Shown here: positions 53,965 to 64,000 of the stretch, piece by piece
Layout: each line of letters opens with the position of its first letter
Position numbering within the stretch: position 1 is the stretch's first letter
DNA from: Symbiodinium natans
Lineage: Eukaryota > Sar > Dinophyceae > Suessiales > Symbiodiniaceae
Assembly: GCA_905221605.1 (NCBI GenBank)
Contig: CAJNDS010000194.1
Span: 62,001-126,000, forward strand
Direction of reading: 5' to 3'
DNA: 64,000 nt
Program-made: the position numbers and the translations under genes
Notes under the pieces: model-generated
The model's input: only the letters and a program-made list of their open reading frames with translations
Told to the model about the DNA's origin: nothing
Databases searched by the model: none

Positions 53965-55586
53965 ACAGCGACGACGAGCTCATCGGTGCAGATCCTGATG
54001 AGGCGCCTTGCCCTTTGCCCCGAGGACCAAAAAGACCCCAGAGCACGAAGCTTCCCTAGAAAAGCGTTTTTTTGTGAATCCTCTTTCAGATTCTGACAGC
54101 CGAGAGGTCGCCTTTGCCCGCGGAGATCAGCAGGAGGAACCTCCAGACTGGTTCGACTGTGAGCGCCTTTGGTGACTCGTTTGGGGCGACAGACAGTGAG
54201 CAGGCCTTTGTGAAGTCTATCGTAGTTGTTTATAGGGGTACAGTTTTGGTTGCATTTGATGCTTCAGTACGAAGGGGCTTTCAGATTTATGTAGAGAGCA
54301 ACGCAGTAGTGGGTGTTTGGTTAGAACATGAATCGCCAGCATGTGCGCAGTTGGAACATATTCCCATATGGTCTCCAACATGCAGCTACGTGTTTCGGCC
54401 GAAGATGTGCACCCAAAAAAACTGTGTGGTTGAGCATGTGTGTGGGAGCTATAGCCTCTAAGTGCGAGCTTTGCGCCGCCGTGGTGCCAGCTGAATGAGC
54501 GAAGATTGGGGAAAGTTTTTGTGCCCGAGCAAGTCCAGTGTTGCAGAATGTTTGCCGGGCCACTTGGGCCAGCACGTGGCCAGGAGCCACCTTGTGCCCA
54601 TGTGCAACATGCGGAAGACAATGTCCTCCAAGGCAAGCAGACAACAAGGTGGCGTGTTACCTAACCTCAGCAGGAAGGAGGCAAAGGGCAAAGAATCAGA
54701 GCCATGTTAGGCAGTTGAGGGGTTGCCAGCGAACGGAAGCACTGAAGCTCACACAAATCTCTTGCTGATTCTAGCTCGCGAGCCTCGGTGCCATGGATGA
54801 ACCGCTCGAGGCCTGTAGGAAATGCTGGGCACGAGGGCCACAAGAAGTCGCACAAGCTTGGCACCTCCCAAACCTGATCGACCTCCTCACAAAAAGTCTC
54901 TACAAACCCTGACGTTGAACTTGGAAAGGTGTGGGAGCCACCTCCCGAGAGGAGGGCGCCAAGAATGCGCGAACCGAAGAAGGAAACAAAGGAGGCGAGT
55001 CCTCAGTGCTGGGGCTGTTGGCAAAAAGGATTCGGAGGTGATTTGTGGCTTAGGGGCTTTGTTCCCCCTCTTTCCTGCTCAGGAGAAGCTTCGGATCGTG
55101 TATCCCCGGGCATGTCCTCACTGTGCGAAGTCCTTTCCCTCCAGTACCAGGCCGGTGGTCTGAAGGGTCGCTTAGAGGTCCCCTTGCCTTGGGCCCCCTT
55201 GTGGGGGGCACGGAGAGCGCTCTCAGGTATCACAAACACGTGAACTACCACACGGCAGCTAAGCCTCGGCCTCGGCGGGGGAGATGGCGGGAATGGGGGG
55301 GGGGGCGAGCTCCTTTTGAAGTTGAAGCTCTGGAATCCACTTCGCACCCTTCGGAGAGCTTTCCTTTCGAGGACCTTCGAGTGTGACCACCCTGGCTGCA
55401 GAAAAGCCTACAAGAGGCAAAGCACTCAGAAACACAGGATACAGGCAGAGGCCGGCATAGGTGAAATTCTGAGAGCGCGGGAAAGCTTTGAAACAGTCGG
55501 ATGCGGATGCGGCGAGGAAGGTTGATCTGGAAGACCACAAGGCTGTTCACCTGAAGGTCAAGCCAGGAGCTGAGGCGTCTGTTTAG
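53965..55586 (+). CDS. C2H2 zinc-finger protein, gene 1
   Basis: Nucleic-acid-binding type fingers are split by introns. Exons: about 53965-54057 (acidic, EDSDDELIGADPDEAP), about 54092-54170 (REVAFARGDQQEEPPDWF), about 54500-54600 (end of a finger, LGQHVARSH), about 54818-54880 (GHEGHKKSHKLG), 55084-55150 (ACPHCAKSFPSSTR) joined to 55227 (YHKHVNYH), then about 55370-55430 (FECDHPGCRKAYKRQS) joined to about 55521 (VDLEDHKAVHLKV), ending in TAG at 55584. The third and fourth joins give regular C-x2-C-x12-H-x3-H and C-x4-C-x12/13-H-x3-H fingers, which strongly supports splicing. The intron 55151-55226 is GC-AG and only 76 nt. Role (transcription factor or RNA binding) unknown. The start was not found. 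Confidence 0.7.
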
Positions 55587-56169
55587 GGTTTTGGGGTTTT
55601 CGGGTTGTGGGAGTGGGGGCTAGGGGATTGCTGGTATAGGCTTTGGGACTGAGGGCGTGGGGCCGGGCTTTGCTTTGAGAGTTTCGCGCCTCAGGTTCAG
55701 GGATGCAGGCTGAGCGTTCGGCTTCAAGCTTCAAGGTTGATGTGCAGAAGCCAAGGGTTTTGCCGATGACGTGTGAGGTGGACGGTCAGCTAAGCGGGAA
55801 CTTTGGGTTTGTGTTTTACTCCAGCATGCTTGGAGGTTGAGTGGCCGTTGTCGACTCTAGCCTTGAGGGTTTGGGGTTGTTGGTTCTTTTGGATTGCGCA
55901 CGTGTGGCCTCGGTGTAGGAATGCTCATGAGTGCTTGGGGGTTGGGAACCTCGAAGGTGCTGCGGTTTTCATTAGGTTTCAAAAGCAGAAGAGTGGAGGT
56001 CCCCCCCAACAAGTACCAATTTCATATTTTTTGCTTTACTGGGGAAATCCATCCAGCCCCGCCGTTATGAAGGGTCAGGTTGCGGAGAGACCCCCGACGC
56101 TGTGAGAGTATCCTGCCTTAGGTCGTTTTGTAGTGCATGCATCTTCAGGACATGTGCTCACGTCAGTGT

Positions 56170-56282
56170 GGTCCCCCCCCCCCCCCCCCCCCAACGTCAA
56201 AAAGAACAGAAAAGGTACGGGTACCTAACGGGTACTTTTTTTTGGGGGTGGGAGAGGGGGGGGGACTCCCCCCCCTCGAGGG
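56170..56282. repeat. Small poly-C ... poly-G foldback
   Basis: gtggt, about 19 C, a 50-base core with acgggtacctaacgggtac, then T8, G5, ... G9, and a further C/G foldback ending ggtggttg. The arms can pair over about 110 bp. The mirrored ends (gtggt/ggtggt aside, C run/G run) resemble a small inverted-repeat insertion just ahead of the GNAT exon. Confidence 0.4.
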
Positions 56283-56299
56283 GGTGGTTGTAGTACAGC

Positions 56300-56884
56300 A
56301 CTAACGTTGCAGGCATTGCAGGCGATCCTGAGTGCGACGATGATTCAGACATTGGTTCCGAGACTGATGACGAAGAGATCCGTCCCAGGGGAGCGCGATC
56401 AGCAGAAGGAGTGGTTGCAGCGCAGGTTGATCCTATGTTAGTCCTGGGCCGAGAAGCGATTCGAGTCATGCTTTTCCATTTTAACGATGGCGAAGTGCCG
56501 GAAGAAGGCACCGTCCTCGAGCTGGCGTTGCAGAAGCAGTTCTTGTTCGCTGCGTACAGTGCCCGCGGAGTCTTCAGAACCAAAGCTGCTTTGCAATTGG
56601 CGGGTGCTGGGCATGGAATGCAGATTGCTGGCTGTGGCTCCGAGCATTTGTCAGGTGGTGGGCGCGCCGTGCTTAGCGCAGCCACGTTCGTCGCAAGACG
56701 ACATCAAGTTCCGTTTTTGATTCTGCAACCACTGGACTTGGCAGCGCGATCCTTTTGGATTTATAACGGCTTTTCTGAGTGCGGCTGTATCAGCATCGGA
56801 ACCACCGGGACTGCCGATGCTACTGTCAACACATGCGAAGTGTCACGAGGGCGGCGGCGGGGCCATGCACAGACCGCAACTTGA
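56300..56884 (+). CDS. GNAT-like acetyltransferase exon with acidic N-terminal segment
   Basis: An open frame after ttgcag (56310) runs to a TGA at 56882. It starts acidic (DPECDDDSDIGSETDDEEI), then VDPMLVLGREAIRVMLFHF. The C-terminal part reads HLSGGGRAVLSAATFVARRH, then FLILQPLDLAARSFWIYNGF, which matches the GNAT fold: a glycine-rich acetyl-CoA loop and helix, then beta-5 and the A..FW...GF motif. GNAT enzymes move an acetyl group to an amine; the substrate here is unknown. It lies between two zinc-finger genes and could be its own gene or part of the second. The segment after GFSECG may be intron read-through. Confidence 0.5.
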   Translation, partial: TNVAGIAGDPECDDDSDIGSETDDEEIRPRGARSAEGVVAAQVDPMLVLGREAIRVMLFHFNDGEVPEEGTVLELALQKQFLFAAYSARGVFRTKAALQLAGAGHGMQIAGCGSEHLSGGGRAVLSAATFVARRHQVPFLILQPLDLAARSFWIYNGFSECGCISIGTTGTADATVNTCEVSRGRRRGHAQTAT

Positions 56885-57087
56885 ACGTTACTGATTTCGT
56901 CAATTTCCTGCTTGGCGTCCATGTCGCTGTTCACTGCCGTGCAGTTGTCCGTGGCTGCGATGATGAGCGCCGGCTGGGCAACGTGGTGACACAGGTTGCT
57001 GTTAGACACACGCACTGCTCCGCGACGTGGTGCTGCGTGGCCAGCTAGTATCTGAACTTTGCTGCCACGTTGTGGCTAGAGCAGACA

Positions 57088-57190
57088 GAGAAAAGTGGGT
57101 TTAGGGTTGTTGCGTTTAGGTGTAGGGTTTAAGGAATTCAGGGTTTGGGATATTCGGGTTTAGGGTTGTAGGGTTTAGGGTTTAAGATTT
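57088..57190. repeat. TTTAGGG-like interstitial telomeric repeat
   Basis: gggtttagggttg, gtgtagggtttaagg and gtagggtttagggtttaag run imperfectly over about 100 bp. TTTAGGG is the dinoflagellate/plant-type telomere unit. Confidence 0.6.
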
Positions 57191-57269
57191 TGTCGGGAAA
57201 CAGTGATTGAACGCTTGCAGCAACAGAGTTGCGTGATATTTTTTGGCGTTTTAAAATGGCTTTTTCTGC

Positions 57270-57326
<57 letters not shown>

Positions 57327-57980
57327 TGGCCCGAGTACAGAGTCACACCCGATGGGAGGATCGATGATTCACAGTGGGGGTAGTGTACTGCATTGGTGGT
57401 TGGGGCTAGGGAGATTCGAGCCTTCCGGAGGGGGACGCTCGCAGGCACCGACCCAATGAGGTCACAGCAGGTCGTTCCCGAGTGGCGCGGGAGCGGAATC
57501 GCGCGGTAGTGCGGGGGCTTGTCCCCCACACCCCAAAGAAAGAAAGAAAGTGCCTGCGCCTGGTGTGCGGGGGTTCTTCCCCCAAGCCCTGCAGAAGAAG
57601 AAGAGTGCCTGAATGGGGCGAAAGTGCAGTAGAAGGACGGAAGGAAGGAAGGAAGGAAGGAAGGAAGGAAGAGTGCTTGAATCGTGTTCGCATGGAGTAT
57701 TCGCATGGAGTTCGTAGATGGTGTATACGAGTGGTGGGGGCTTGACCGAAAAAAGCAGACTGTGTCTCGCAGAAGCCGAACACGTGGATACAGCAGGGGT
57801 TGGGGAGGGGGAAAAGGTTTAGTAGTGGGGGGTTGGGGGTGAGTGGAGTGGCCGGGGCAGGCGACGACATCCTGAATCTCGCCCTTTTTGCCCCACAGAA
57901 AAAGGAAAGGAAGGAAGGAAGGAAGGAAGGAAGGAAGGAAGGAAGGAAGGAAGGAAGGAAGGAAGGAAGGAAGACAAAAA
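57270..57980. repeat. GA and AAGG microsatellites with a GGGGCTTG...CCCC cassette
   Basis: (GA)n at 57272-57324, (GGAA)n at 57637-57671 and 57900-57974. A cassette at 57510-57552, gggggcttgtccccc then ccccaaagaaagaaagaaag, recurs in closely related form at 18449-18485 (gggggcttgcccccatgccccc, aagaaagaaagaaag). This indicates a dispersed element of which two copies are in this window. Confidence 0.75.
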
Positions 57981-58039
57981 GAGAGGCTGCCTCTTCACTG
58001 TTTAGAATGAGGAAGCAGAAGAGCGTCAGCATTTGGAAA

Positions 58040-59947
58040 GTGAAGCTTCTGCCGAGGCCCTTCCGATGCACGGTGGAGTCCTGCTACAGGATGCGCAGAG
58101 AGAAGACTCTGAAGCACCACCCCAATGTCGGCCCTGTTGGCCTCTTTGCAACCTTCGCGCTGCGCCATTCTCTACACTGCACGCCGCAGGAGCTTTACCA
58201 CAAAGCAGTCACTGATGTCACACATCGGCCGTGCAGCACTCAGCATCCTTAGGGCAATGGGCGATATCTTTGCCTGTATCATAACTATATCAAAATATGT
58301 GATATGTAAAAATGTATATGCGTATATCAGTGTCGTGCAGTTCGGGCTCGAACTGGTCCGCGTCTAAGTTTTCTGCAGGCCAAGCGTATGTGTATGTCCT
58401 CAAATTGTCCCTATCTTGTTTATCAACACATGCCCGCTCACCCATTAACCCATGAGCCCATGAATCCAATCCTTTTTTGGCCCAATGGTTGGGTATGCCA
58501 TGAAACCATTTCAAAGGCCCTGTAATGGGAGCCCATAACCCACAGAGCCATCATCTCGGCCCCATGACTGAGACTATGTGTTGTGGGTCACTGGGCTAGT
58601 AGGCTGCTCGCAAAGATCTTCTTGAAGATCCACGTCTGTAACGTCAAGGGTAAGGGCTTTTGGGATGATGGGCCTGTTCCTAAACAAAGTTGTGTTTGCA
58701 TACCCCTGCCGTTTTGGGAGCCTGCGTTCTTAAGTGTTGTTTTGCACACGCCTGCTGTTTCGTCAAATGGTGGCCTTGAAGAGAGGGTGCGCTGCCTGCG
58801 TTGCTGAGAACCCTGGGTCATCTTCAAACTGTTGCGGCATTCCAGGAGAACAATCACAAGTACGCAGGTAAAGCAGGAGGGGGGTTGCCTTCTCACGCGT
58901 TACCTCAGCTTGCAACCTTGGTAGGGGATCGCTTGCTTGAATTGGGCTACTTGTAGCACTATGCAAGTGATATACATGCCTAAAGTGCCCAGAATCAAGG
59001 GGCTTCTGCACTTTGGCATTCGTATTGTCGTCAGTTCCGCCCAGGGATGCACAACGGCCTGACTTGCACTGCCTGCGGGCTCCGTTTCCGGAAGAAGGAC
59101 TGCCTGGGCTTCTAGGGAGAGCATTCGACAGACCTCCTTCCTCACCGTCGTTTGGCAGGCGAAGCTGCAGCAGCACTGGGCCATCGTGCATGGGGCCGAG
59201 ACCTCAGCTGAAGCGGAGGCCAAAAAGCAGAGTCACAAGCGAAACCAACGCAAACGAAGAAAATTGAATGAGGACGACAGGGCGATCTGGAAAAGGGTAC
59301 TGCTCGGCGATCTTTTTCCCCAGACCATTCTTGGGCCACAAACCTCAACAAACTTGCGCCAACCTTCGAAAGCATCGGACCCAGCAGCGTTTTCGCATCG
59401 TTTCGTAACACTGCTGGCCTTCACTGCCATTCAAAGTGTTTTTGATTTTTGGTGTCTGGTGCCACATTCTTGGGCGAAGCCGAGGCAGATGGGGGGAAAG
59501 TGGAGCCAGCCGCAGCCTCTTTGAATGGGGGGGGGTTTAGGCAGTTTCGGGGTGCGAGAGCCACAGACCATGAGCCGCTCTCTGCCACACACGCTCTGCC
59601 TTGAGGGGACGTGCCCGGACTGTGGTAAGACCTTCCGACACCGCGAGTCATTGGAGAAGCACGCCGGCCAAGTTGGGTTCAGGGCTCCGCACCTTTGCAC
59701 CTTCTTCGGTTGGGGCTCCCACATGCTTCTGACGTGTGTGAACTGCTTCTCGCTTTCTTGGCTCAGAAAGCCCTCTGGCGCCGCTGTGGCCGCCCTCAAA
59801 GGGCTCCGCCACAAGCGCGCGATGCACAGCAGCCGGTCGGAGCCCAGCCCATGGCACCACGAGATGAAGGGCCATGTCAAGGGCCGGGTCAAGGCCGAGT
59901 ATGCCGCAGTATGCCATGCTGCCTTTTCAGAACTCAATGGCTTGTAG
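58040..59947 (+). CDS. C2H2 zinc-finger protein, gene 2
   Basis: Exons: about 58050-58115 (FRCTVESCYRMRREKTLKHH), 59046-59098 (GLTCTACGLRFRKK) joined to 59159-59290 (AKLQQHWAIVH, then a Lys/Arg-rich segment KKQSHKRNQRKRRKLNEDD), about 59590-59670 (GTCPDCGKTFRHRESLEKH) and 59773-59947 (LKGLRHKRAMH, GRVKAEYAAVCHAAFSELN, stop TAG at 59945). The 59098/59159 join gives C-x2-C-x12-H-x4-H, and the intron is then 60 nt starting GA and ending AG. The basic segment may be a nuclear signal. At least four fingers; function unknown. Relation to gene 1: similar architecture and order, possibly a tandem duplicate, but protein identity is not high. Confidence 0.68.
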
Positions 59948-60369
59948 ACATACTGTACTCATAGTGTACTACGTACACGCACCTAGCCGGCTTGAAAGGG
60001 TTTACTTCAGGTTCGCTTATGCGACGCCAGTGCGTGGCGAACTCCCGAGCAACACCTCCCTCTCCTCCCATTTCGGGTCTTGACATGTCAGCTTATGGAA
60101 GAAGACTACTGTAAAGTGCGTGAGGCTTAACCATTTGCACTGCAAGTCTGCAGGTCGCTGCAGGAGGGGCTTGACGTTCGTAAGCAAGCTCTAGACTCTG
60201 GCAGTTCCATGGTGCAACGTCACGTCATTCGAAGTGGCCGCATGCCTTCGCCACAGGTGGGAACAAGTTGGGAGCTATCAAAAATGTGGTCCGAACTGGT
60301 CCGGACGCCCCCACCCCCCACAAAAAACCAAAAACAAAAAACAAATAGTAAACCATATCGCACGCAGAC

Positions 60370-63300
60370 ATAGACATTTTTTCGGAATTTGCCAGGAGCT
60401 GGTCCTGGGCCGTACAGGGGCCTCCTGGGAGGATCGGCTCCAGGAGCAGAAGGCCAAGAAGGCCAGGCAGGGGACCAGTAGTTGCGAAGCGTTTAGGGCC
60501 ATTTTTCGGGGTTTCTATGCGAAACCTTGATGGTTTCAAAGTGCGGTGCATGTTGTTGCGCTGTTTGTTTCATCTCTTGGCCCTCATGTTTTGGCTCCAT
60601 GTTGGTTGTCTCAGGTTCAGCAGATGAAGCTCCTGGAGTCTGCCGGCAGAAAAGCAGCTTAGGGTAGGGTAGGGTCCGAGCCCCCTCCTGGTTGATCCTT
60701 TGGGTATCCCGCTCGTATCCCTCCAGCATCCGCTCAGGAAGGAGCAGCGGGAGATGATCAAGGCAGCCACGGAGCCTCGGACAGACTTCATGATGATGCG
60801 AAAGTTCGGGGAGAACCTCTTGCAGTTCCGGCCCGGACCCGCACACGCACCAGCACCCGCGCGCAAGCACCAGCACCAGCACCAGAATCTGCAGGTCGTG
60901 TGGTCTCAGCGGGATTTGTGTGTTGGCTTCCAGTAGCATATGAACGCATGGTAACCCTTGGGGGAACGGGGGGGGAGAGTAGAGCAGCCGCGCCCCCATC
61001 CCAGGAAAAGGGCATCGAGAAGCAGCAGGCCTCAGGGATCCAAAAAAGGGTTCCCTAAAGCCTAAAAAGGGCCTCAGCCCCATGCTCAAGGGCGAATTCC
61101 CCTGAATTTCGTCCCTTGGATGAAGGTATCCATGAAGGAGGGCCTCTGAGCGACGTTACTGGAACTGCCAGGTCTACTCCCCACTGCTGGCCCTCCGCTC
61201 GGCTCCTTTGCTCTCGACCTCTGAGAAGCAGGCAGAGATCGCTCGCTGGCGAGATGGCGAGAGATCCACAGGAAAAGATGGCGAGAGAAAGGTGTGGCAT
61301 GGTGTGGCATTCAGCCGTAATGACAGCATTCACTCGAGGCGCAGAAGCTCGAAGAGAGGCGGAAGGACATGGAGAACAAGATGCGCCACTCGGCTTGACA
61401 CTGAACCATGCGAACCGCTTTCGCAGCCCTGGTAGATGTGCAGGAAGCTACCGTATCCAAAAAGGCAAGATCCTGGACCGGACCTCAGCTCAACCGCCCT
61501 CTACATCCTCTACAATCGGAGAGCACTGGTCCTGTCCTGCCTGACATCTGAATGACATCTCTCGACCTTGGCTTTAGGAGAAAATGCGCACGAGGGACCC
61601 CCTCTTCAAGGTGGAGGACGTCTCCGCCGCCCAGGTTTGCACCGTTTTTTGTTGCACATGTTCCCCCTTTCTTCCTTGCAGCTCTCCTTCGAGTGCTTCA
61701 AGGGTGCTGAAAAGAGCACTCTTTCGCAGGCCGCGCTGGCCGAAGCCCGGCGAAAGAAGCAGGCGGAGCTGCAGGCCGAGGAGAAGAAGCCGCTTGAAGC
61801 TTTTTAGGGACAGGAGGGAAAGAGGGAGGAGGACTCCGGGGAGGGGGAGGGGAGGGGGTTCATCCCTGAAGTGCCCCCAAAGTGTTTATTGGCGCAAAGC
61901 CCAGAACCCCAGAGTGAGTGTTGACGGAGTGCCCAACCCAGAGTCCCCTCAGAGTGCCCAACCCCAGCCCCAGAGTGTCCCTGGAGTGCCCAACCCCAGA
62001 GTATCTCTACCAAAAGAGAGGGTGGGGATGTTCGAAGTAAAAACTGTTTTTTTTTGGGGAGGGGGGGGGTGACTTTTGGGGGCTTTCGGGAGAGGACAAA
62101 AGCAGCATCGCTCTAATTCATGAGCCTGGTCGAGTTCCAAACCTGTTGTATCTGGTTCTCCGAGGCGATGGGAGCACCTAGAAGAGTGTGCTGCCAAAGG
62201 ATGCCACAAAAGGCAGGGCGGCAGGGCCGCAGGGCGGCAGGGCCGCAGGGCGGCAGGGCTGTGTCACCAGGGCAAATTTGTTGGCGGAAGTTATTTGCCA
62301 GGCAGACGCTGCAGCTCGGCAGATCCTGGTAGATTCTGCGCCCGCTGCTTTTGGACGAAGTTGTGGCAGTTCGCGGAGCCGAGGTACGACTTGCACAACA
62401 GCCCCTCCTTCGACGAACGTCTCGCCAAAGCGGTGGAGCAGAAGATCAAGGATTCCCGTTCCCGAACCAGCACACATTGAAGCTCGGAAACTGCAGTCTG
62501 GTAAGCTCGGCCAGGAGCTCAAAGACCTCGAAAAATCCCAGAAGGATCGAATCAGGCGGAAGTCCAAGAAACTAAGTCGCTTGCTGAAGCCATTGACAAT
62601 GCTCCCACCATTCGCCATGGACAGGGAAGCCGTCGAGGCTGGCCACACCAAGTCGGCCAAAGTGTCACCGCTTTCGGCTTGTTTGCGGAATCCGCCGGAC
62701 AACACGGAGACCCGCGGCAGCAAGAGAGCTCAGGCAGTGGGCGAGGTCCAGGGGGCATCAGGAGCCAATGTGGCTGTGTTGCTGTCAAGGAGACAGCGCG
62801 AGATGGTTGAAGAGCGCAACCGCACAATGGCAACTGCAGCCAGGCTCGGGTCTTCTCAACGGGCGTTTTCGGGCTCGTTTAAGGATGCGAGGGCAAAGAC
62901 CACATGCATGCCGAAGATTTCGCTTCGACTCAGTGACTCAGTGACTCAGTGACTCAGTGACTGCTTTACTGAGATTTGTTCTCAAGCCACGCCTCTGCAG
63001 GGAGTACCTTCGCAAGCGAGACGAGCCGCTCGCCTGACAAAAGCAGTATTCTGATTCTGATGTATGTACTCCAGAGTCTGTAAGCTTGTGCTACGTGCTT
63101 GAGGTTTGAAAGCCTTAAGAAGCCCCTGACCAGAAGCCCTACCGGAAAAGCGCCCTAAACCCCTGATATAGCACTTCACACACGAGAGGATGGTGGAGCG
63201 GCAGCGGAAGCGCGAGCCGCTCTTCTCGGGCGGGGCCGTGGCGGAAGCCACCACGCAGCTCGAGGCGTCATAGAGGGGGGCAGCCAAGGGGGGGGAGGTT

Positions 63301-64000
63301 TGGAGAGACTGGCGTCCACACCATGCGGCAGTTGCGTATCGTGTAGCCAGCGTATGCCATATGCCAGCGTATCATAGCGGAGCGATGAAGCTGCAGAAGG
63401 GCCTCGCAGGAGTTCCCTTCCAGGTTGTGGCTGCTGTAGCCAATATGCTTCCGGAAAACCATGCAAAACCTGTACTTAAGAGCGGAGACCCCCAGAACGA
63501 AACTCGAGAGGCTCGGGGGACTCGGCCCAGAAAAGTTTCTTAGCTTGCGACGTCCCAACGCCCCAAATCGCTTTCTGAGAAGGTGCCTGGGCGAACGTTG
63601 GCTCGGGCTTCAGGGATGGGTTTGGGGATGCGTTTGCTTCTGACCAGTTCCACGTGACACCATGTCTGGGGAGGAGAAGGCGCGGAAGCTGAAGCAAGAG
63701 ATGGCTGCTGAGCAGCTCAAGAACAGGCCCGGTTGAGGGCTTAACTCGGCTGAACCCTCAAGGCGAAAAACCCTGGGGCCTAAACCCTTTTAGAGTTTAG
63801 GGCTAGAGGAGCGAACTCTCCCCCGCCCCCTTCCAGGTTTGCAAACCGGGTTCTTGATAGTAATGCTCTGAGGCAGCACATCCTCGAGCTGCAGAACAAA
63901 GTCCTGGGCCGACCGCTGCCTCTCGGACTTACTCGGACTTACAGCTGCTAGGGAGAAACTCTACGAGAAGAGAGAGAGCCCCCGTTTGTAAGAAAAAGAG
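60370..64000 (+). CDS. Charged coiled-coil protein, many small exons, continues past window end
   Basis: Open segments behind acceptor-like AGs: about 60401-60500 (ASWEDRLQEQKAKKARQG), 60726-60840 (HPLRKEQREMIKAATEPRTD, RKFGENLLQFRPG), 61336-61398 (AQKLEERRKDMENKMRHSA), 61579-61635 (EKMRTRDPLFKVEDVSAAQ), 61681-61807 (AALAEARRKKQAELQAEEKK), about 62370-62460 (RYDLHNSPSFDERLAKAVEQ), about 62500-62580 (ELKDLEKSQKDRIRRKSKKL), about 62785-62860 (RQREMVEERNRTMATAARLG), 63182-63270 (RMVERQRKREPLFSGGAVAE), 63662-63733 (EEKARKLKQEMAAEQLKN) and 63837 onward (FANRVLDSNALRQHILELQN). Repeated Glu/Lys/Arg helices and the pattern RFANRVxD...LRxxIxE recall trichohyalin-plectin-homology proteins of cilia and flagella, but this is an impression only. 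Several exons could belong to more than one gene. Confidence 0.5.
62214..62262. repeat. 15-16-bp GC-rich repeat
   Basis: gggcggcagggccgcag occurs three times head to tail, in a putative intron of the coiled-coil gene. A cagtgactcagtgactcag repeat lies at 62932-62960. Confidence 0.85.

Noticed and set aside
1-64000. tRNA, rRNA or bacterial-type operon signals
   Set aside because: I saw no cloverleaf-like segment, rRNA-conserved block, Shine-Dalgarno-led gene run or terminator hairpin with U-tract that I could defend by eye.

Overview
This is nuclear DNA of a eukaryote, most likely a dinoflagellate and plausibly of the Symbiodiniaceae/Suessiales type. Coding sequence is broken into many short exons. 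Protein families can be followed from exon to exon only if introns begin with GC or GA as well as GT, and many introns carry a short direct repeat at both splice junctions. Introns and spacers are packed with microsatellites, homopolymer G/C runs and diverged direct repeats, and TTTAGGG-like interstitial repeats recur. These are known traits of dinoflagellate genomes; the species assignment is inference. Nearly all long ORFs in this window are low-complexity or repeat-driven and are not genes. All genes I can support are on the + strand. || Layout. 0-9.2 kb is gene-poor: a duplicated module (0.05-1.75 kb), a second duplicated block (1.97/2.84 kb), ATGACTC and GAT microsatellites, a 164-bp satellite (4.6-5.25 kb), TTAGGGC-like and 18-bp repeats, and a fragment copied from the end of the next gene (7.64-7.73 kb). 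9.24-10.53 kb is a BspA-like (DUF285) repeat surface protein with one C-terminal membrane helix; its 5' part carries three frame breaks. 10.6-19.4 kb is sparse, with GA-rich cassettes. 19.44-20.1 kb holds a MUL1/IAP-type RING finger in three exons. 21.9-25.4 kb is a major facilitator superfamily transporter in a dozen or more exons. A possible UBZ4-type zinc-finger exon follows at 25.6 kb. 27.15-28.58 kb is a ubiquitin-conjugating enzyme (E2) with a predicted C-terminal tail anchor. 28.8-32.6 kb has unassigned exons. 32.83-46.3 kb is a VPS10/sortilin-type sorting receptor gene. 46.3-50 kb is mostly unassigned. 50.02-52.47 kb is an inverted-repeat-bounded element filled with a GTGGAGTTCCAC motif array. 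53.9-55.59 kb and 58.0-59.95 kb are C2H2 zinc-finger genes, with a GNAT-like acetyltransferase exon between them (56.3-56.9 kb). 60.4 kb to the window end is a charged coiled-coil protein gene that runs off the edge. || The most unusual structure is inside the sortilin gene: a 4.9-kb element (38441-43341) with long terminal inverted repeats and an apparent CCCG(n)AA target duplication, filled with a roughly 112-bp tandem array. That array is itself split by a 2.1-kb insertion flanked by a perfect 13-bp duplication, giving a dated series of nested insertions in one intron. || Functionally the genes are unrelated housekeeping, trafficking and surface proteins, not an operon or pathway. RING, E2 and the UBZ4-like exon are all ubiquitin-related and lie within 9 kb, which may be chance. 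Exon limits are my own splice reconstruction by eye; no transcript evidence was available.
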